A stretch of 64,000 nucleotides of DNA from Monosporascus cannonballus. Lineage: Eukaryota; Ascomycota; Sordariomycetes; Xylariales. Each line of letters begins with the position of its first letter. Positions within the stretch are counted from its first letter, which is position 1. Of this stretch, positions 50,258 to 61,865 are shown one piece after another. The position numbers were made by a program, and so were the translations under genes. Location: contig QJNS01000070.1 of assembly GCA_004154925.1 (NCBI GenBank), positions 186,001 to 250,000 on the forward strand, read 5' to 3'. The notes under the pieces were generated by a model. That model saw nothing but the letters and a program-made list of their open reading frames with translations. It was not told the DNA's origin and did no database searches.

Positions 50258-50505
50258 CCTGGAGGGTTTTTGCAATCCGGGAGTAACCGGGCAAACCATC
50301 GCTCGTAATCCTCCAGCTTGCATCGTTCTAAAATCTGAATTTCGGAGTTCTCAAGCCCGTCACTGTCTCCCCGTTTCAGTTTTGCCAGCAGTTCCTCCAT
50401 AAATTCCATATTTCTCGGCCTAAGCCCTTTTAAAGCTCGATTACCGTTACTTTCGCGAATCAAATCGTATCCGAGAATTAAAAGCCGAAGTCGATTTTCT
50501 TGTAA
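50200..50505 (-). pseudogene. Orphan minus-strand coding fragment (unrecognised)
   Basis: The minus-strand frame is open from about 50505 to the stop at 50200, about 100 codons. It includes RLRLLILGYDLIRES, MEFMEELLAKLKRGDSDG, IQILERCKLEDYERWFARLL and ends soon after NPPGFRQESTYL. It looks like genuine protein (amphipathic, charged helices) but lacks an ATG start. Its base composition is lower in GC than the genes right of 51.5 kb, and its tail overlaps a hairpin. It is probably the C-terminal remnant of a transposon-borne or duplicated gene inserted in the transporter pseudogene. I do not recognise the family. Confidence 0.35.
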
Positions 50506-50564
50506 ATATTTTCTAGATCGATAGTAATGTCGATAATCTTGGCTCGTCCGGTGACTTTGTGGGA

Positions 50565-50969
50565 ATGAAGTGCCGTGAACGAGATGGTTTCTATGGAAAT
50601 CCTACGGTCACGGACTACCGGTATCACATATTCGGAATTTCGCGGCATGCTGCCGGAATTGATGGTGATTTGATGTTATGGCTGCACCATACCATCACGC
50701 CACCAGGGCAAAAGATCGGTGGAATGATCGCAATTGTGGCAATCATCCTGGTGCTTACAGCTGTATATATGTACTCGTACATGTTGGAAGACATTACGGG
50801 TGACCAGGCCGTAACATTTGAGAAGCCTTGGGAACGATCGAGCCGTAAGACTGGCGAGGGCTCGCAAAGCCTTTTATGCGCACTTAAGGTTACTCTTAAG
50901 GTCTATCCTCAAGGTTTACCCTCAAGGTTTACCCTCAAGGTTTACCGCGCAAAGCTTAATATCTCCTGA
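50565..50969 (+). other. Orphan ORF with one predicted membrane helix
   Basis: The frame from ATG 50565 contains a strong hydrophobic segment (MIAIVAIILVLTAVYMYSYM) about 70-90 codons in. Its end is made of a 13-bp tandem repeat. It may be an exon of a broken gene; no splice partners were found. It does not resemble the missing part of the transporter as far as I can tell. Confidence 0.2.
50893..50945. repeat. 13-bp tandem repeat, about 4 copies
   Basis: Unit CCTCAAGGTTTAC with degenerate first copies (TCTTAAGGTCTAT). It is a minisatellite in non-genic sequence. Confidence 0.8.
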
Positions 50970-51583
50970 GTCATTGTCTGACTCTGCCGAACCGTGGAGC
51001 CAGGGGGCATAAGGTTCACCAGGGTCGAAGCTTGGCGGCAACTACGTATGTAAGCTTCCCACGCCCACATCAGTCGAGAAATTGCATACTTACGGGGCCC
51101 AGCAGTCGGTTTTAAAGTAAGGCTTTACGAGATTGAGGTATACAATTTATCCTAACCATGAAAACTATTAATCAGTTATCGTGTCCGAAGATATTGAGTA
51201 TAGTATCTATCGTGCAAATCATATCCTACTGTATAATGATTTTCTGCATATTTGGCTTAGCCTGGAAAAGAAGGCTTGAACCCAAATCAACCCTTGTGTA
51301 AGTAATTGAATAACCTTTGGTTTCAGTTGATTGGTTGATAGAATTAGGTTGTATGGCTCCCTGAAACGGCAATTATGCCCCACTTCTCAGGCTTAATTAA
51401 CGACGCGGTTCGGTGCACTTAAGCGCGTCGAAGCCTACTAGGTAATTACCGTAGCGCCCGACGCTGTGCAGCTCCAGAAGCTACATCGGTACTCCGTCCA
51501 ATTGCTTCTTCATTTCTGGTATTTCTCCGCTACCCAATGTAGACTCAATGCGTGCATGAATAAAAGCTGCTCCAGGATACGCC
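50970..51583. other. Intergenic region upstream of the Nse5/6-like gene
   Basis: No ORF with gene-like features. Composition becomes GC-richer toward 51.5 kb. It presumably contains the promoter of the plus-strand gene that starts at 51584. Confidence 0.5.
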
Positions 51584-53645
51584 ATGGTTCGGAACCGAGA
51601 TATTAGGGGATTCTTCGTGGCCAAGTCCTCGGCAGGTAGCTCGCAACCAGAGGCGACGACGTCATCGCCCGCCGCCACGACGCAGGATCAGCAGCTCCCG
51701 TCGTCCCCTAGGACCCCGCCGAGGTCCGCCGTGTCGGCGGCGGCTTCTAGACGCCTGGGCCCGCAGGACGAGGTCATGGGCTCGGATGACGAGGAGGACT
51801 CGGACGACTCGCTGGAATCGCTGTCGGCGCTCATCGGCGGCGGGCCCGCGGCTTATCGGAGACCGCCCAACGACGGTGACATGACGTCCACGCCGCGCGC
51901 TAAGAGGATCGCGTCGGGTAGTGGTGAACTCCGCGGGTCGCCGCTGACGCTGCAGCAGCGACAGCAGCAGCACAAGTTCGACCTGAAGGCCCTGATCAGC
52001 CACACGCGGCAGAGCGAGCGGACGGAGGAGAGCGCGCGGCGGGCCGAGGAGCTCATCAGGGGGGCCGAGGACAGCAGTAGCAGCGACGAGGGGGACGGCG
52101 GCAGGGGGAGCCCCTCGAATGACCTGAAGCAGGTGGCCAGGGAGCTGCTGGACAGGGACGGGAACGAGAACGACGACGAGGAGGGGAACCCTAGGGGCGA
52201 CAAGATCGCGCGGGCCATCGACCGCACCCAGGTCCAGGGCGCGCGCAGGCGGTGCTACTTCTTCGACCCGACCGCGCCGCCGCCCCCGCCGCAGCAGCAG
52301 CAGCAGCCGTTCTCCGGGCCTGCGAGCGCGAGGGCGCCGCCGTTCCCCGTCGACGCGGCGCGGGGCCCGTGGCGGTTCCTCGCGGACCCGAACACGCGCG
52401 ACCAGGCCATCATCAACGGGCTGCCGCACACGGTGGTCGCGTCGAGGGGGAAGGAGCTCCCCGAGGAGCTGTTCCTGTGGATGCTCGACAGCGTGTGCGC
52501 GGAGCGGAACCCGCGGCTGCGCGCGCAGCACTGCGGCCTGCTGGTCGCGTGCGCGGGCAACACGCGGCGGCTCGTCGACGGCGCGCGGCTGTACGGCGCG
52601 CTGGAGCGGATCGGGGGGCCGAAGTACGACCCGCGGCCTGCGAAGCTGAAGACCTCGCCCGAGGTCGAGGAGCCGTACGGAAGCGGCGGCAGGAACAACT
52701 GGGCGGGCCTCGGGGCCTTCCTCGACCTGCTACGGCGGATGGCGCCGAACCTGGAACCGGCGAGCGCGGTCGACGGCGTGAAGCTCCTGCTGCGCATGGG
52801 CCTCGACCCCGTGCTCGGCAACGCGGTGCGCGGAGAGCACCTCGCCGCGCTGGAAGCGCTCGTAACGGCGCTGCCTGCGACGGAAGAGCAGTGGAACGCA
52901 GCGGTAAGTTCTTTCTTAAAAACCAAATGAAATGCGTGCATGCATGCAAATACTGTGCGGGTTGTCGAGACTAACTGGCGTGGTCGAGCAGTGCGCCGAC
53001 GTCTGCTCGTACGTCCTCCAGAGCCTGGACGACGCCGTCCTGCGCATGGCCGCCCTATCCAGCATCCCGAAGTCGACGGCGCGCCTCGCGGACCTGCGCC
53101 GGCGCCTCGCGGCCGCCGTGCTCTTCTCATCCAGCCCCGGCGACTTCGACGTCGCCAACCTCGACCTCGGCGCGGCCGCCGTGCAGCAGCGGCTGTCGCG
53201 CCCGGACTTCGCGATCCGGCCGACGACCGACTTCGAGGAGCTGCGGGCGCTGGTGTGGCTCCTGGACGCCGCGGTCGGGGACGCGTCCTGTTTCCTCTTT
53301 GCCCCACCGCCTCCTAAGGACGACCCGCCGGACGACGATGGCAATAGGGCCGGGCAGGAGAGGAGGTCGCGGTTCGACGCCGATGTGGACGCGCTGACGT
53401 TCCGGCTCCGCGCGCTGCACGACGGCATCCACGACAACGGGCTGCTGGCGCGCAAGGAGGCCAAGGCGGCCATCGACGCCGTGAGCAAGCGGCTGACGTA
53501 CGCCGTGAGGACGCGGCCGCCGGCCAAGACGAGCATCTTCGACCCGCCCGCCAGGGACGACGTGGACCTGCCCAGGCAGAGGGACTTCATGAAGAACTGG
53601 GCGCAGAGGAGGAGGGCTGAGACGAGCAGTCCCGCCGTGGTATGA
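51584..53645 (+). CDS. Nse5/Nse6-like protein of the Smc5/6 complex (657 aa)
   Basis: Seen: ATG 51584, exon 1 to 52903, intron 52904-52991 (GTAAGT...GAGCAG, branch GACTAACTG), exon 2 to TGA 53645; phase is kept. Residues 1-215 are low-complexity and acidic (DDEEDSDDSLESLSALIGGG; Gln runs). From about residue 218 the globular part starts (ARRRCYFFD, GPWRFLADPNTRDQAI, LPEELFLWMLDSVC) and continues in exon 2 (TARLADLRRRLAAA, RLTYAVRTRPPAKTSIFD). Family knowledge: this order of blocks is that of the fungal Nse5/Nse6 DNA-repair protein family, non-SMC subunits that load and regulate Smc5/6 in the nucleus. A poly-Pro/poly-Gln microsatellite is at about 52273-52308. Very high GC makes long antisense ORFs, which are not genes. 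Family call is from remembered pattern, moderate to good. Confidence 0.75.
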
Positions 53646-54017
53646 TGGTGGACTTGGTTGTGTTTGCTTGTTTGGCGAATGGTGGACGAAGGGAAAGGCA
53701 AAAAGGAGCGGGGCATATAAATAAACAATGAGGTTACGGACATACGGACATAAAAAGAGCATGTAATGCATTGTAATGCTATAGCTATCGCGCGAACTAA
53801 TGTCATACCTCGCGGGGGAAAACCAACCCCCTTGTGACACGGCCTTCTAATGCTAGAGAATACTAGTAGCGGCAGACACAGGTCGAATGCCAAACACCAA
53901 CCACGCCATCAAGACTCGGCCAGCTCCTCTACGTCTTTCTTCCTCGACTCCGCGTTTCTCCCCTAGTGATAGCCCGCTAAGGATAACTGTCATTCAAAGG
54001 ACGATAGCGTACGCCGC
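53646..54017. other. Convergent 3' intergenic region
   Basis: 372 bp between the stop codons of two converging genes. AT-rich near 53715-53760 (ATAAATAAACAATG, possible polyadenylation context for the plus-strand gene). No gene is seen. Confidence 0.5.
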
Positions 54018-54922
54018 TTAATCAATGAACTTGCGGTGGGGGTTCACGCCGAACAGTTCCTTCCGGACGGCGGGCAGCGCGCTATCCTGCAGCAGCCGCA
54101 GCCTCTCGTCGAAGGTGTTGTTGATCTCGATCTTTCCGTTGCCGCCCACGATCATGACACCTCCCGAGCTATTAGTGGGTGGTTGGTAACACGGTCAGCA
54201 ATACAGATTTCCCCGCACGACTAAATAGAGGGAACCACAAAGGGGTAAGGGAAGGGGGCCACCAACCTTCCCTCGGGCAGCGGGTTCTCCTCATCGATGG
54301 TGACCTTGGTCTCCTGGCCCATCTCCTTCTTGTACTCCTCCTCGGCGGCGGCAATGGCGTCCCGGGCGACGTCGACGTCGGCCTTGCGGACGCGGGCCCG
54401 GACCTGGGGCTCGGCGAGGGCGTAGAGGCCCTGGAGCAGCAGCCCCTTGAGCGCGTCCCTGTAGCGCCCGCGGTCGGCGGAGCCCTCCTTGGCGAGGCGG
54501 GACGCGGCCTCGCCGAAGATCTGGTCGAGCAGCTCCTGGCGGGCGGCGAGCACGCGCAGGCGCGTCTTGTTGGCCACGGTGGACCGCGTGATCTGCTGCG
54601 ACATGGTGGCCTGCTTGAACTTCTTGGCGTACGCGGCGTCGATGGCGTCCGTCTCCTCGCGCACCAGCTTCGACTTCTCGATGCTGAACTCCTCGTTCGC
54701 CTTGATCTCGATCTCGCGCGCCTTCTCGAGCGCCTCCTGCTTGATGAACGCCGTCATCTTGCGGAGCTCCTGCCCGACCTGCCATCCCCCCCCCCTTCGT
54801 TAGCGTCTCGTTTTCCCGGGCTGTATAGATCCGGGAGATGCAGGCTAGGACGATCTTGATCCGTGAGGAGTCGGGGCTGCTCGGCCTACCTGGTCGTCGG
54901 ACAAGGCGTGGACTTGCGACAT
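54018..54922 (-). CDS. VMA4: V-type H+-ATPase subunit E (231 aa)
   Basis: Role: subunit E forms, with subunit G, the peripheral stalks holding V1 to Vo in the vacuolar proton pump. Seen: exon 1 54922-54890 ([11 protein letters not shown]), intron 54779-54889 (GTAGGC...GGCAG), exon 2 54778-54267, intron 54169-54266 (GTTGGT...AATAG, branch GCTGACC), exon 3 54168-54018. The joined protein has [20 protein letters not shown], the FSIEKSKLV helix, [17 protein letters not shown], and the C-terminal [20 protein letters not shown] and NPHRKFID blocks characteristic of eukaryotic subunit E. 231 residues match yeast Vma4 (233). The first intron contains a run of nine or more G on the minus strand near 54790. 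Start choice rests on the conserved [16 protein letters not shown] beginning. No defects are seen. Confidence 0.96.
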
Positions 54923-56724
54923 CTTGAGAGCTTGTGGAGGGAGTATCTAGGGGGGATTAATTCGGCCTCGGAGGAATCTGTGGTCGGCAAGTCGTTCAAG
55001 GGTGGCTCTCTCGATTGGACGCTGATCGAAGGAAGCTATTCTGAAGCTGTAAACTTAGAGTGTATGCTGAATGACGGTATTAGGTAACGCCCGGCAATGT
55101 CGCAGGAGGTTCGGAAATGTGGGTCTCAGCCATGCTGCACTGTCTAATAATAAGTGGGGCATACAGTGGCTGACTGACGCAGCAGGCAAAACTCGCTAAT
55201 GCGGCGGCTTGAAAGCACCCGGCCCGGTTGCCAGTTGGCTGCCGGTCAGTGCTCCGGTGCATCATAATTCAAGTTTAGGTAGTCTAGTCTAGTATCCGAG
55301 GACCAGCAACTTTCAAGGTTGGATTCCTCTGACCATACCACTGTACTGTACTTTACTTTGATATTCCTTCCGAAGAAAGATAGGTACCGTGCCTTACAGC
55401 TAGCAAGCATTCCTGATAAGCCTTGCGAAGCCCAGCCCGTCCTCAGAATTTCGGATATCATCTACCACATACCGCATAAGCCGCCGGTGCGTCTCTCCGA
55501 AACGCGGCTAGTACCTCTGATATGGATATCGTTCTATTTGGACGTGGCTACTTTGGGATGTTAATGTTCGCGACATCCGAGATGTTGTACAACGTTCTAT
55601 AACTTAACGAGCCGGATATCACCATTTCCGTCTGATTTCACCATTGACACTTTTAAGGTACATGAAGTGTCTGGCCGAAGCACTGGTTTCAGCAACAACC
55701 TGGAATCCCTCTATATATCGCAGCTTGAGGGTTGCGGGACTCCGTTTAACCCAGCAGCCCAAGTAGCCTTTACCCGCTTGGTATCTGTCCCTGTTCTAAG
55801 TGACGTGCCGTTCCCATCGGGGAAAACCTGGGGTAGGACATACAATCAGAATTAGGCGGGCTCAGTCCTCATGGTCCCTGCAGCCGACTTTGTCGACATG
55901 TCACTTGATGCCCGCAACCGCCTAATCCCTTGCATCATTCCTAAAACATACGTGTATGTGCCTACCTGCATTGCAACGCATCCGCCACAACGTATGTGCT
56001 GAATGACTACCTAGATGCATACTTACGCATACAATGCCTTTTTAATCATCACCTGTGCATGCTGTCATTTGGTCGCTCAAATGGAACATTGGTGATGTCT
56101 GTATATACCCTACTCTATTCTTTAGATTGAAAGTCATTCCTCGCTACGTACCCTACCTATGGTGCACTCTCTGTATCCAGTTGACTCCGGCCCCCTTTCG
56201 ACGCTACCAAGGCATGCTATAAGGTCCGCACTACACGCGCTAACACCCCACCGTCTTTGCTAGATTAAACTCTCATAGGATGGCTCTTGTGGATACGCAC
56301 CCCGGGTTCTTCACGCCAGCATTCAATACCGGTACACCTTCTTAAGTAATACATACAAACCTACATCACGAAGACATTCAGTCCGCATTCGAAGTCCAAC
56401 GTTAGAGTCGAACCCAACCCCTACGCGAACCGGCCTAGAGTCCCACCTACATAAGCGCCTCTTCTTCCCCATCTACTTCTCCGGCCTCCCGCTACCTGTC
56501 TGTGCCAGCCGCTCGTATACGTATTTTATCCGCCGACCGCTCATCGAGAACAGACGGTACGCTCATCCATCTACGGCGAAGTAGAGGGAGGCGAGGCATT
56601 CTAAAACAAAGAGGCGTCGAGACTTAAAGGCAAGGACGGCGCAGGCATATGCCGCCGCTACCACCGACGTCTCACTTCATCTGCGAATTCCCCGGCAGAT
56701 GAGCGTTAGGTTGACACTGCCGCG
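54923..56724. other. Divergent 1.8-kb intergenic region
   Basis: It separates divergent VMA4 and the NIPA-like gene. Only short, non-overlapping ORFs without splice-consistent partners; no tRNA or other RNA was recognised. Both promoters must lie here. The last 300 bp before 56725 is pyrimidine/AC-rich on the plus strand, as in many fungal 5' leaders. Confidence 0.5.
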
Positions 56725-58473
56725 ATGGGGTCTCTCGGTGGATTATCCCCAGGCGGGAGTATAGCGGTATGTCTAACCCCGGCGAACGTCGACCTTTGCG
56801 CTCCCGCTTGCCTGACACATGTCGCCCCTCGCTAGATCGGCATTATAGTCGGATTGGCATCCACGAGCATCCAATCGCTGGGGCTCACCCTTCAACGGAA
56901 ATCGCATCTGCTCGAAGACGAGAAGTATCCACACGACGATCGCCGCCCGCCATATCGCAGGCGCAGATGGCAGTTGGGTATGGGGATGTTCGTTATATCA
57001 AACATACTGGGAAGCTCTATACAGATATCGACCTTGCCATTGCCCGTGCTTTCTACCCTACAGGCCGCCGGCCTCGTCTTCAACTCCATATGCGCCACCT
57101 TGATCCTGGGGGAGCCCTTCACGAAATGGTCCTTCTGGGGCACCGCTCTGGTCACTAGTGGAGCAGCGCTGATAGCCGTCTTCGGTGCCATACCTTCGCC
57201 GGCCCATAGCCTGCGAGAGCTACTCGATCTCCTTGGTGGCAGGGGGTTTATTATCTGGATGTCTCTCCAGGTCGTGCTTGTCGTGGCCATCGCGGCCGTA
57301 GTCGACCTGATCAACTATTTAACCAAATTGTCGCAAGATATACGATTCCGCTTGGTTCGGGGCCTCGCCTACGGTTGCATAAGTGGCATCCTATCCGCGC
57401 ATTCTCTCCTGTTCGCCAAGTCTGCCGTCGAGCTGATTCTCCGCACGGTTAGTGATGGCGACAACCAGTTCGTGTACTGGGAGTCGTGGGTGCTTGTACT
57501 TGGATTGATCACCCTCGCGCTGACTCAGCTATACTACCTTCATCGGGGCCTGAAGCTGGTTTCGACCTCGGTGCTATACCCGCTCGTATTTTGCGTTTAC
57601 AACATCATCGCTATCTTGGATGGATTGATATACTTCCAGCAAACGAGTCTGATTACCCCTCTACACGGCGGACTAATCGCGCTGGGTACCGTCATATTAT
57701 TATCTGGCGTCCTGGCGCTATCATGGCGCCTCAGCGATGAGCAACATCCTCCGGGCGTCGGACAGTCGACGCTGACACCCGGGCTCGGATTAGTCGAAGA
57801 CACCGAGGGCGAGGAGGACGATGATCTCATCGACTCTGATGCGATGAGCGATGAAGAGAACAGGATACAGTCAACATACAACACCTTCGTACCGAAGGGA
57901 GAGCGCCCGCCCCTCTTGTCGAGCCGCAAGACCACCAGTCCGTGGATCGAGCGGTCGGAGATCTGGGACGAGCTCGAAGACCAGGAAACCGCCAGTCCGT
58001 CGCCGCTGCTCCCCAGGCGGCGATCCAGCACCCTCCCCGGCACCGCCGCCAGCGAGAACGCGCCACTCCTTCACGCGGTACGGCGCGACGTCTCGGGTGG
58101 GTCGGGAGTCTCCCTGACGGCGTCCGTGGAACCCCCCCGGAAGATATTCCGGCGCAGGCGCAAGTCGACGGGCTTCCCCGGCTTCAGGGCGCGCGCCCGC
58201 GAGAGGCGGAAGAGCGCCTCGATCTCGGGGCCCCAGGACGCACTCGGGGGCTTCTGGAAGCTGAAGTGGTGGCGCGATAGGAAGGGGACGGCCGACGACA
58301 CGGCGGTGGCGAGTCCCCTGCCGCCGCCGCCGCATGACCAGGGGTGGTCCGGGGGAAGCCCCTCTCCGGACCCGTACCGGGACGACCCGGAAGCCGGGCT
58401 GAGCAGAGGAGGCCGCGGGGATGATGATACAACGCCGCGGCATAGAGGCCCCGAGGGTGACGACGCTGCATGA
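56725..58473 (+). CDS. NIPA-like (DUF803) magnesium-transporter-family membrane protein (559 aa)
   Basis: Seen: exon 1 56725-56766 (MGSLGGLSPGGSIA), intron 56767-56835 (GTATGT...CGCTAG, branch CCTGACAC), exon 2 56836-58473. The N-terminal ~315 residues form about nine membrane segments with family blocks STSIQSLGLTLQRKSHLLED, RRRRWQLGMGMFVISN, SIQISTLPLPVLSTLQA, NSICATLILGEPF, and TSVLYPLVFCVYNI. Family knowledge: PF05653 (NIPA) proteins are linked to Mg2+ transport in animals; fungal members have this extra tail and their substrate is little tested. Residues ~316-559 are hydrophilic, acidic then Arg/Ser-rich, with no domain seen, probably cytosolic and phosphorylated. The short first exon is needed: without it helix 1 would be cut. 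Convergent with MRS2. Confidence 0.9.
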
Positions 58474-60054
58474 ATGATTTGCTTCTTGGACGGGATCGCA
58501 CGGGCGGACGGGAGTACGGCATGGCGTGGGTCGAGTCTTCGCATTCGAATCTCCGCAGCCTGAACCAAACACGGGATGAAACGGGTCTCTTCTGCTTGCT
58601 GGTTGGTTGTCGGCATGGCTTGGCGATAACACACACATATATAATAGGGGTAGGGGTAGCGCGCATAGCATCTTTGTTTCTTTTTTCTGTTACTCATTGT
58701 ACACATGGCACATGGCACTGACAGGTTACACGTATGTGGTCGGGCCAGCTGGACGGATAGACGAGATGCCTTTCTTTTCAGTCCTGATCTGGCATGTCTC
58801 TGCCGGGAGGAAATGAAAGACTTCCATCCAATCTTAACTTTCGCGCCATCCGGTGAAAGTAAATGCCGGTGCATGCTCGTTCCCCGCGTTCAAGGAGTCC
58901 ACGAACAAATAAACTCGCGTAGTCCGACTCCCAACCCGACGGCACGATTCGACGGCAGTAGCGGAACGGCGAGAAGAGTACGAATACGTTGTATCCACCC
59001 CAGCCACTTACCTACCTACCTACCTACCTACCAATTCATCTAAGGATTAAACGGCAGGCAGAGCATCGGGAAGCGTGAGGTCATGGGTGTTCATTCAGTG
59101 GCGAGGCTAGGGGCGCGGCTCGCTGTGTGAGAGCGGGCTTGGGCGACATGTTGGATGTTTCGCGAGCAAAATAGGTGAGAGGGCCGAGTACATAGCACTG
59201 CTATCATCTATCGCCTACGGGTACGGCGTAGATGGAGTTGTCCCAATCCTACCTGAGTTGGATATCCGTTCCTGGGCGACGAAGCCGTTGATTAGTCCTC
59301 GTAGACCGTCCGGAGTTACATTCTTATAGACCGTTACTGAATCTCCCCCTACCCCCGGTCTTCGTATTGCCTCCCCGTATAGAGGTAGCGATAAAACGCC
59401 TAATTAAGCAGCTGTGAAGACAAATGTTTCCTCGTCACCAGACGTAGAGAAATCCTTAATACCACGGGATGATGAATACCTAGCGGCCACCATCGATCCA
59501 TATGTGCGGGTATATATGTGCGTTTATATACCGATACATACAGCTACTGAAAAACCGAGCTGAGAGTTATGGGGTCAGGCAGCTTCGCCCACCGCATGGT
59601 CACCGCCTATACGGCGGGATCAGCTTGTCTGCCTGCTCTAACCGTCCTATCTATAGTCGCACGACAGGGCACCGGTCCCCGACCTGCCCATCCGGTTACC
59701 TACCTACTGGCATTAGGTGGCTGATGCCTCTAGTGAAGACCTCGGCCGGCCGTAAGTAGGCAGACATGCTCCTGCAAGAGTCGTCAAAAGTCGGGGACGC
59801 CGCCGACATGCCGTCATTCACCCACCGATCATGCGCCGTACCCAGAAACGCCCCGTCCCAGCCGGACCAGACATACACGTGGACAGATAGATCGTCTAAT
59901 GAACCGAACATGCGCGCGCGAAACAACGCCATCGTACACTTCACCCCCACCCCCCGGATCTGAATCTGCGTAATTTAACCGGTAAGTAGCCTGCCCGCCG
60001 AAACCACCCCGCGAATTCGCTCGCACAACACTCGAGACTCGGTCGGTCGGATAC
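58474..60054. other. Convergent 1.6-kb intergenic region
   Basis: It lies between the 3' ends of the NIPA-like gene and MRS2. It contains short ORFs only and a (TACC)6 microsatellite. No RNA gene was recognised. Confidence 0.5.
59009..59032. repeat. (TACC)6 microsatellite
   Basis: Six perfect tandem tetranucleotides. Confidence 0.95.
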
Positions 60055-61865
60055 TCACCACCACCTTCTCTTAGCAGCCTTGCTGTCGTTTACCCTGAGG
60101 CTCGCCTTGACGGCGTTGACGCGGCGCAGCTTCTCGCGGTTGCGGGGATCGATGAGGCCGAGGTGGCCCTCGTCGTGGAACCAGTGGTAGTCGCCGCCGG
60201 TGGAGTGGATGCCGCCGAGACGCTCGTCGCCCTGCATCTTGACGCGCTGCACCTTGCGCAGCTTCAGCAGGCCATAGCGGCACACCCACAGCGAGAAGAA
60301 GATAGACACGGCCGTCACCACCCCGAACCCCCAGTGCGTCTCCTCGATGAAGTTCTCCAGGTTCATGCCGTACAGGCCCGCGATGAAGGTCCCCATCGCC
60401 AGCCCCAGCGTTCCCACGCTGAACTTGAGGTCCAGCAGCATGAGCGCGTTGCGGTTCGCGTCGAGGATCGCGCGGATGCTGTGTTTAGAAGTTAGCAGAG
60501 CAACCCGGCAAGTGGGGCGATCGGGGGAGGTGAGGTGATCCCGGGACCGGACATACATCTCCTCGGTGTTGCGGATGCCCGACACCAGGTTCTGGGCCTC
60601 CTGGACGATCTCGTCGCACAGCTTGTGGTACGACTCCAGCAGCATCTCGACCTCGGTGTGGTCGTCGACGCCGCGGTAGAGGTCGTGGGTCTTCTCGGTG
60701 AGGTACATGGCGGCGAGGTCGTCGTCGGCCTCGAGCAGCTCCTCGATGGCGTCGCGCACGAGCTTGGCCTTCTGCTCGAAGGTGCTGACGCGCTTGGACA
60801 GGATCAGCAGGATGCGCAGCTTGTGGCGGTCGATGTCGTCTTCGAGCTCGCTGAGGATGCGGATCACGGGATCGCGCACCGCCTCGAAGTCGGCCTCGAG
60901 CTCCTGCGTCACCGACTGCATCACCGCCTCGAGCGCCCGGAACTCGTACGGCAGGCCCCCGTTCGCCTGCGGCGCCTTCTGCTGCAGCTTGCCCTGCAGG
61001 TCGTACATGAAGGCGGACTGTGGGTACGATGCCTTAGAGCCGTAGACGTCGAAGAGGAGAACGCGGTTGTACTTGATCAGGACCTTGAGGTGGAGAAGGT
61101 TCAGGAGGATGGCGGTAGGCCGGACAAGAATATGCGGCAGGTTAGAGGAGTCGATCTTGCGCAAGTCGCGAGGCAGGAGACCAAACTACGTATCGTATCA
61201 GCTACACGATTTCTTTCCTCCGATCCTTAAGAAGAAGGAAAACTAACCCTCGCAATAAGTTCGCTCTTCTTAAACTCTCCGTCCACCAGTATGACATTGC
61301 CATGCTCGTCGACCTCGGTACACCGCAGTCTGGGTTCTAATGCAGCCTTCTGGCTGAGCTGTCGCCGCATGTTGAACATGGAGTTATGCTCGCCATCCCC
61401 GGTCCCGCTCGGAAGGTCGTCCGGCTGCAAGGGCTTTGCTCCTTTCTTCGCGCCAACCCCCCACAGACGCTCCTGCCAGGTGGGTTTATATGAAGAGGGT
61501 TGCTGGCTCGAAGAGCTGTATCCCGCGCCGCCGGAAGGGCAACTGGATAACTGGATGTCCTTTACACGAGAATTTCGCGATGACTGCGAGGATCGGTTCT
61601 GTAGAAGCGAGTCCAGATCGACCATCCCAGCTTGTAGGGAAACATCTCGTTGGCGATGAACCGCTTGGCTTAACCTTAAACACTCGTGAGCTCGCCGTTT
61701 AGCCGCACACCACGTCCTTCGGGTAGCATGGCCGGCACTCGGAGCCGGCGCATTGTTCGGACTGAAAAAGCTCAAGTTTTCGGACTGAGATCGTAGGAAG
61801 CGCAAGAGGCCGGCCGAGGGCGCGGGCAGGCGCATTGAGGCCATAATAGGCAGAGTACGATCCAA
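60055..61865 (-). CDS. MRS2: Mitochondrial inner-membrane Mg2+ channel MRS2 (CorA superfamily, 556 aa)
   Basis: Role: pentameric channel driving Mg2+ into the matrix. Seen: exon 1 61865-61248, intron 61186-61247 (GTTAGT...CGTAG), exon 2 61185-60557, intron 60479-60556 (GTATGT...CACAG, branch GCTAACT), exon 3 60478-60055. The N-terminus is basic and rich in Ser/Ala (MRLPAPSAGLLRFLRSQ), a plausible transit peptide; ATG 61844 is an alternative start. Conserved blocks: RCTEVDEHGNVI, RDLRKIDSSNLPHILVRP, the long coiled-coil domain, LDLKFSVGTLGLAMGTFIAG and the signature YGMN at about residues 452-455, between the two membrane helices. The second intron is 78 bp, in frame and stop-free, so a retained form would add 26 residues just before helix 1; splicing is supported by the NTEEI-IRAILDANRN join. 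Confidence 0.94.

Noticed and set aside
50565..50969. The orphan ORF as the missing C-terminal half of the DHA2 transporter.
   Set aside because: It has a single clear hydrophobic segment and none of the motifs expected of helices 9-14. It is separated by a foreign segment.
52255..53893. Long antisense ORFs (up to 350 codons) over the Nse5/6-like gene.
   Set aside because: They arise from extreme GC content and codon shadowing, have no domain-like blocks, and cross the intron without splice signals. The plus strand has the family motifs.
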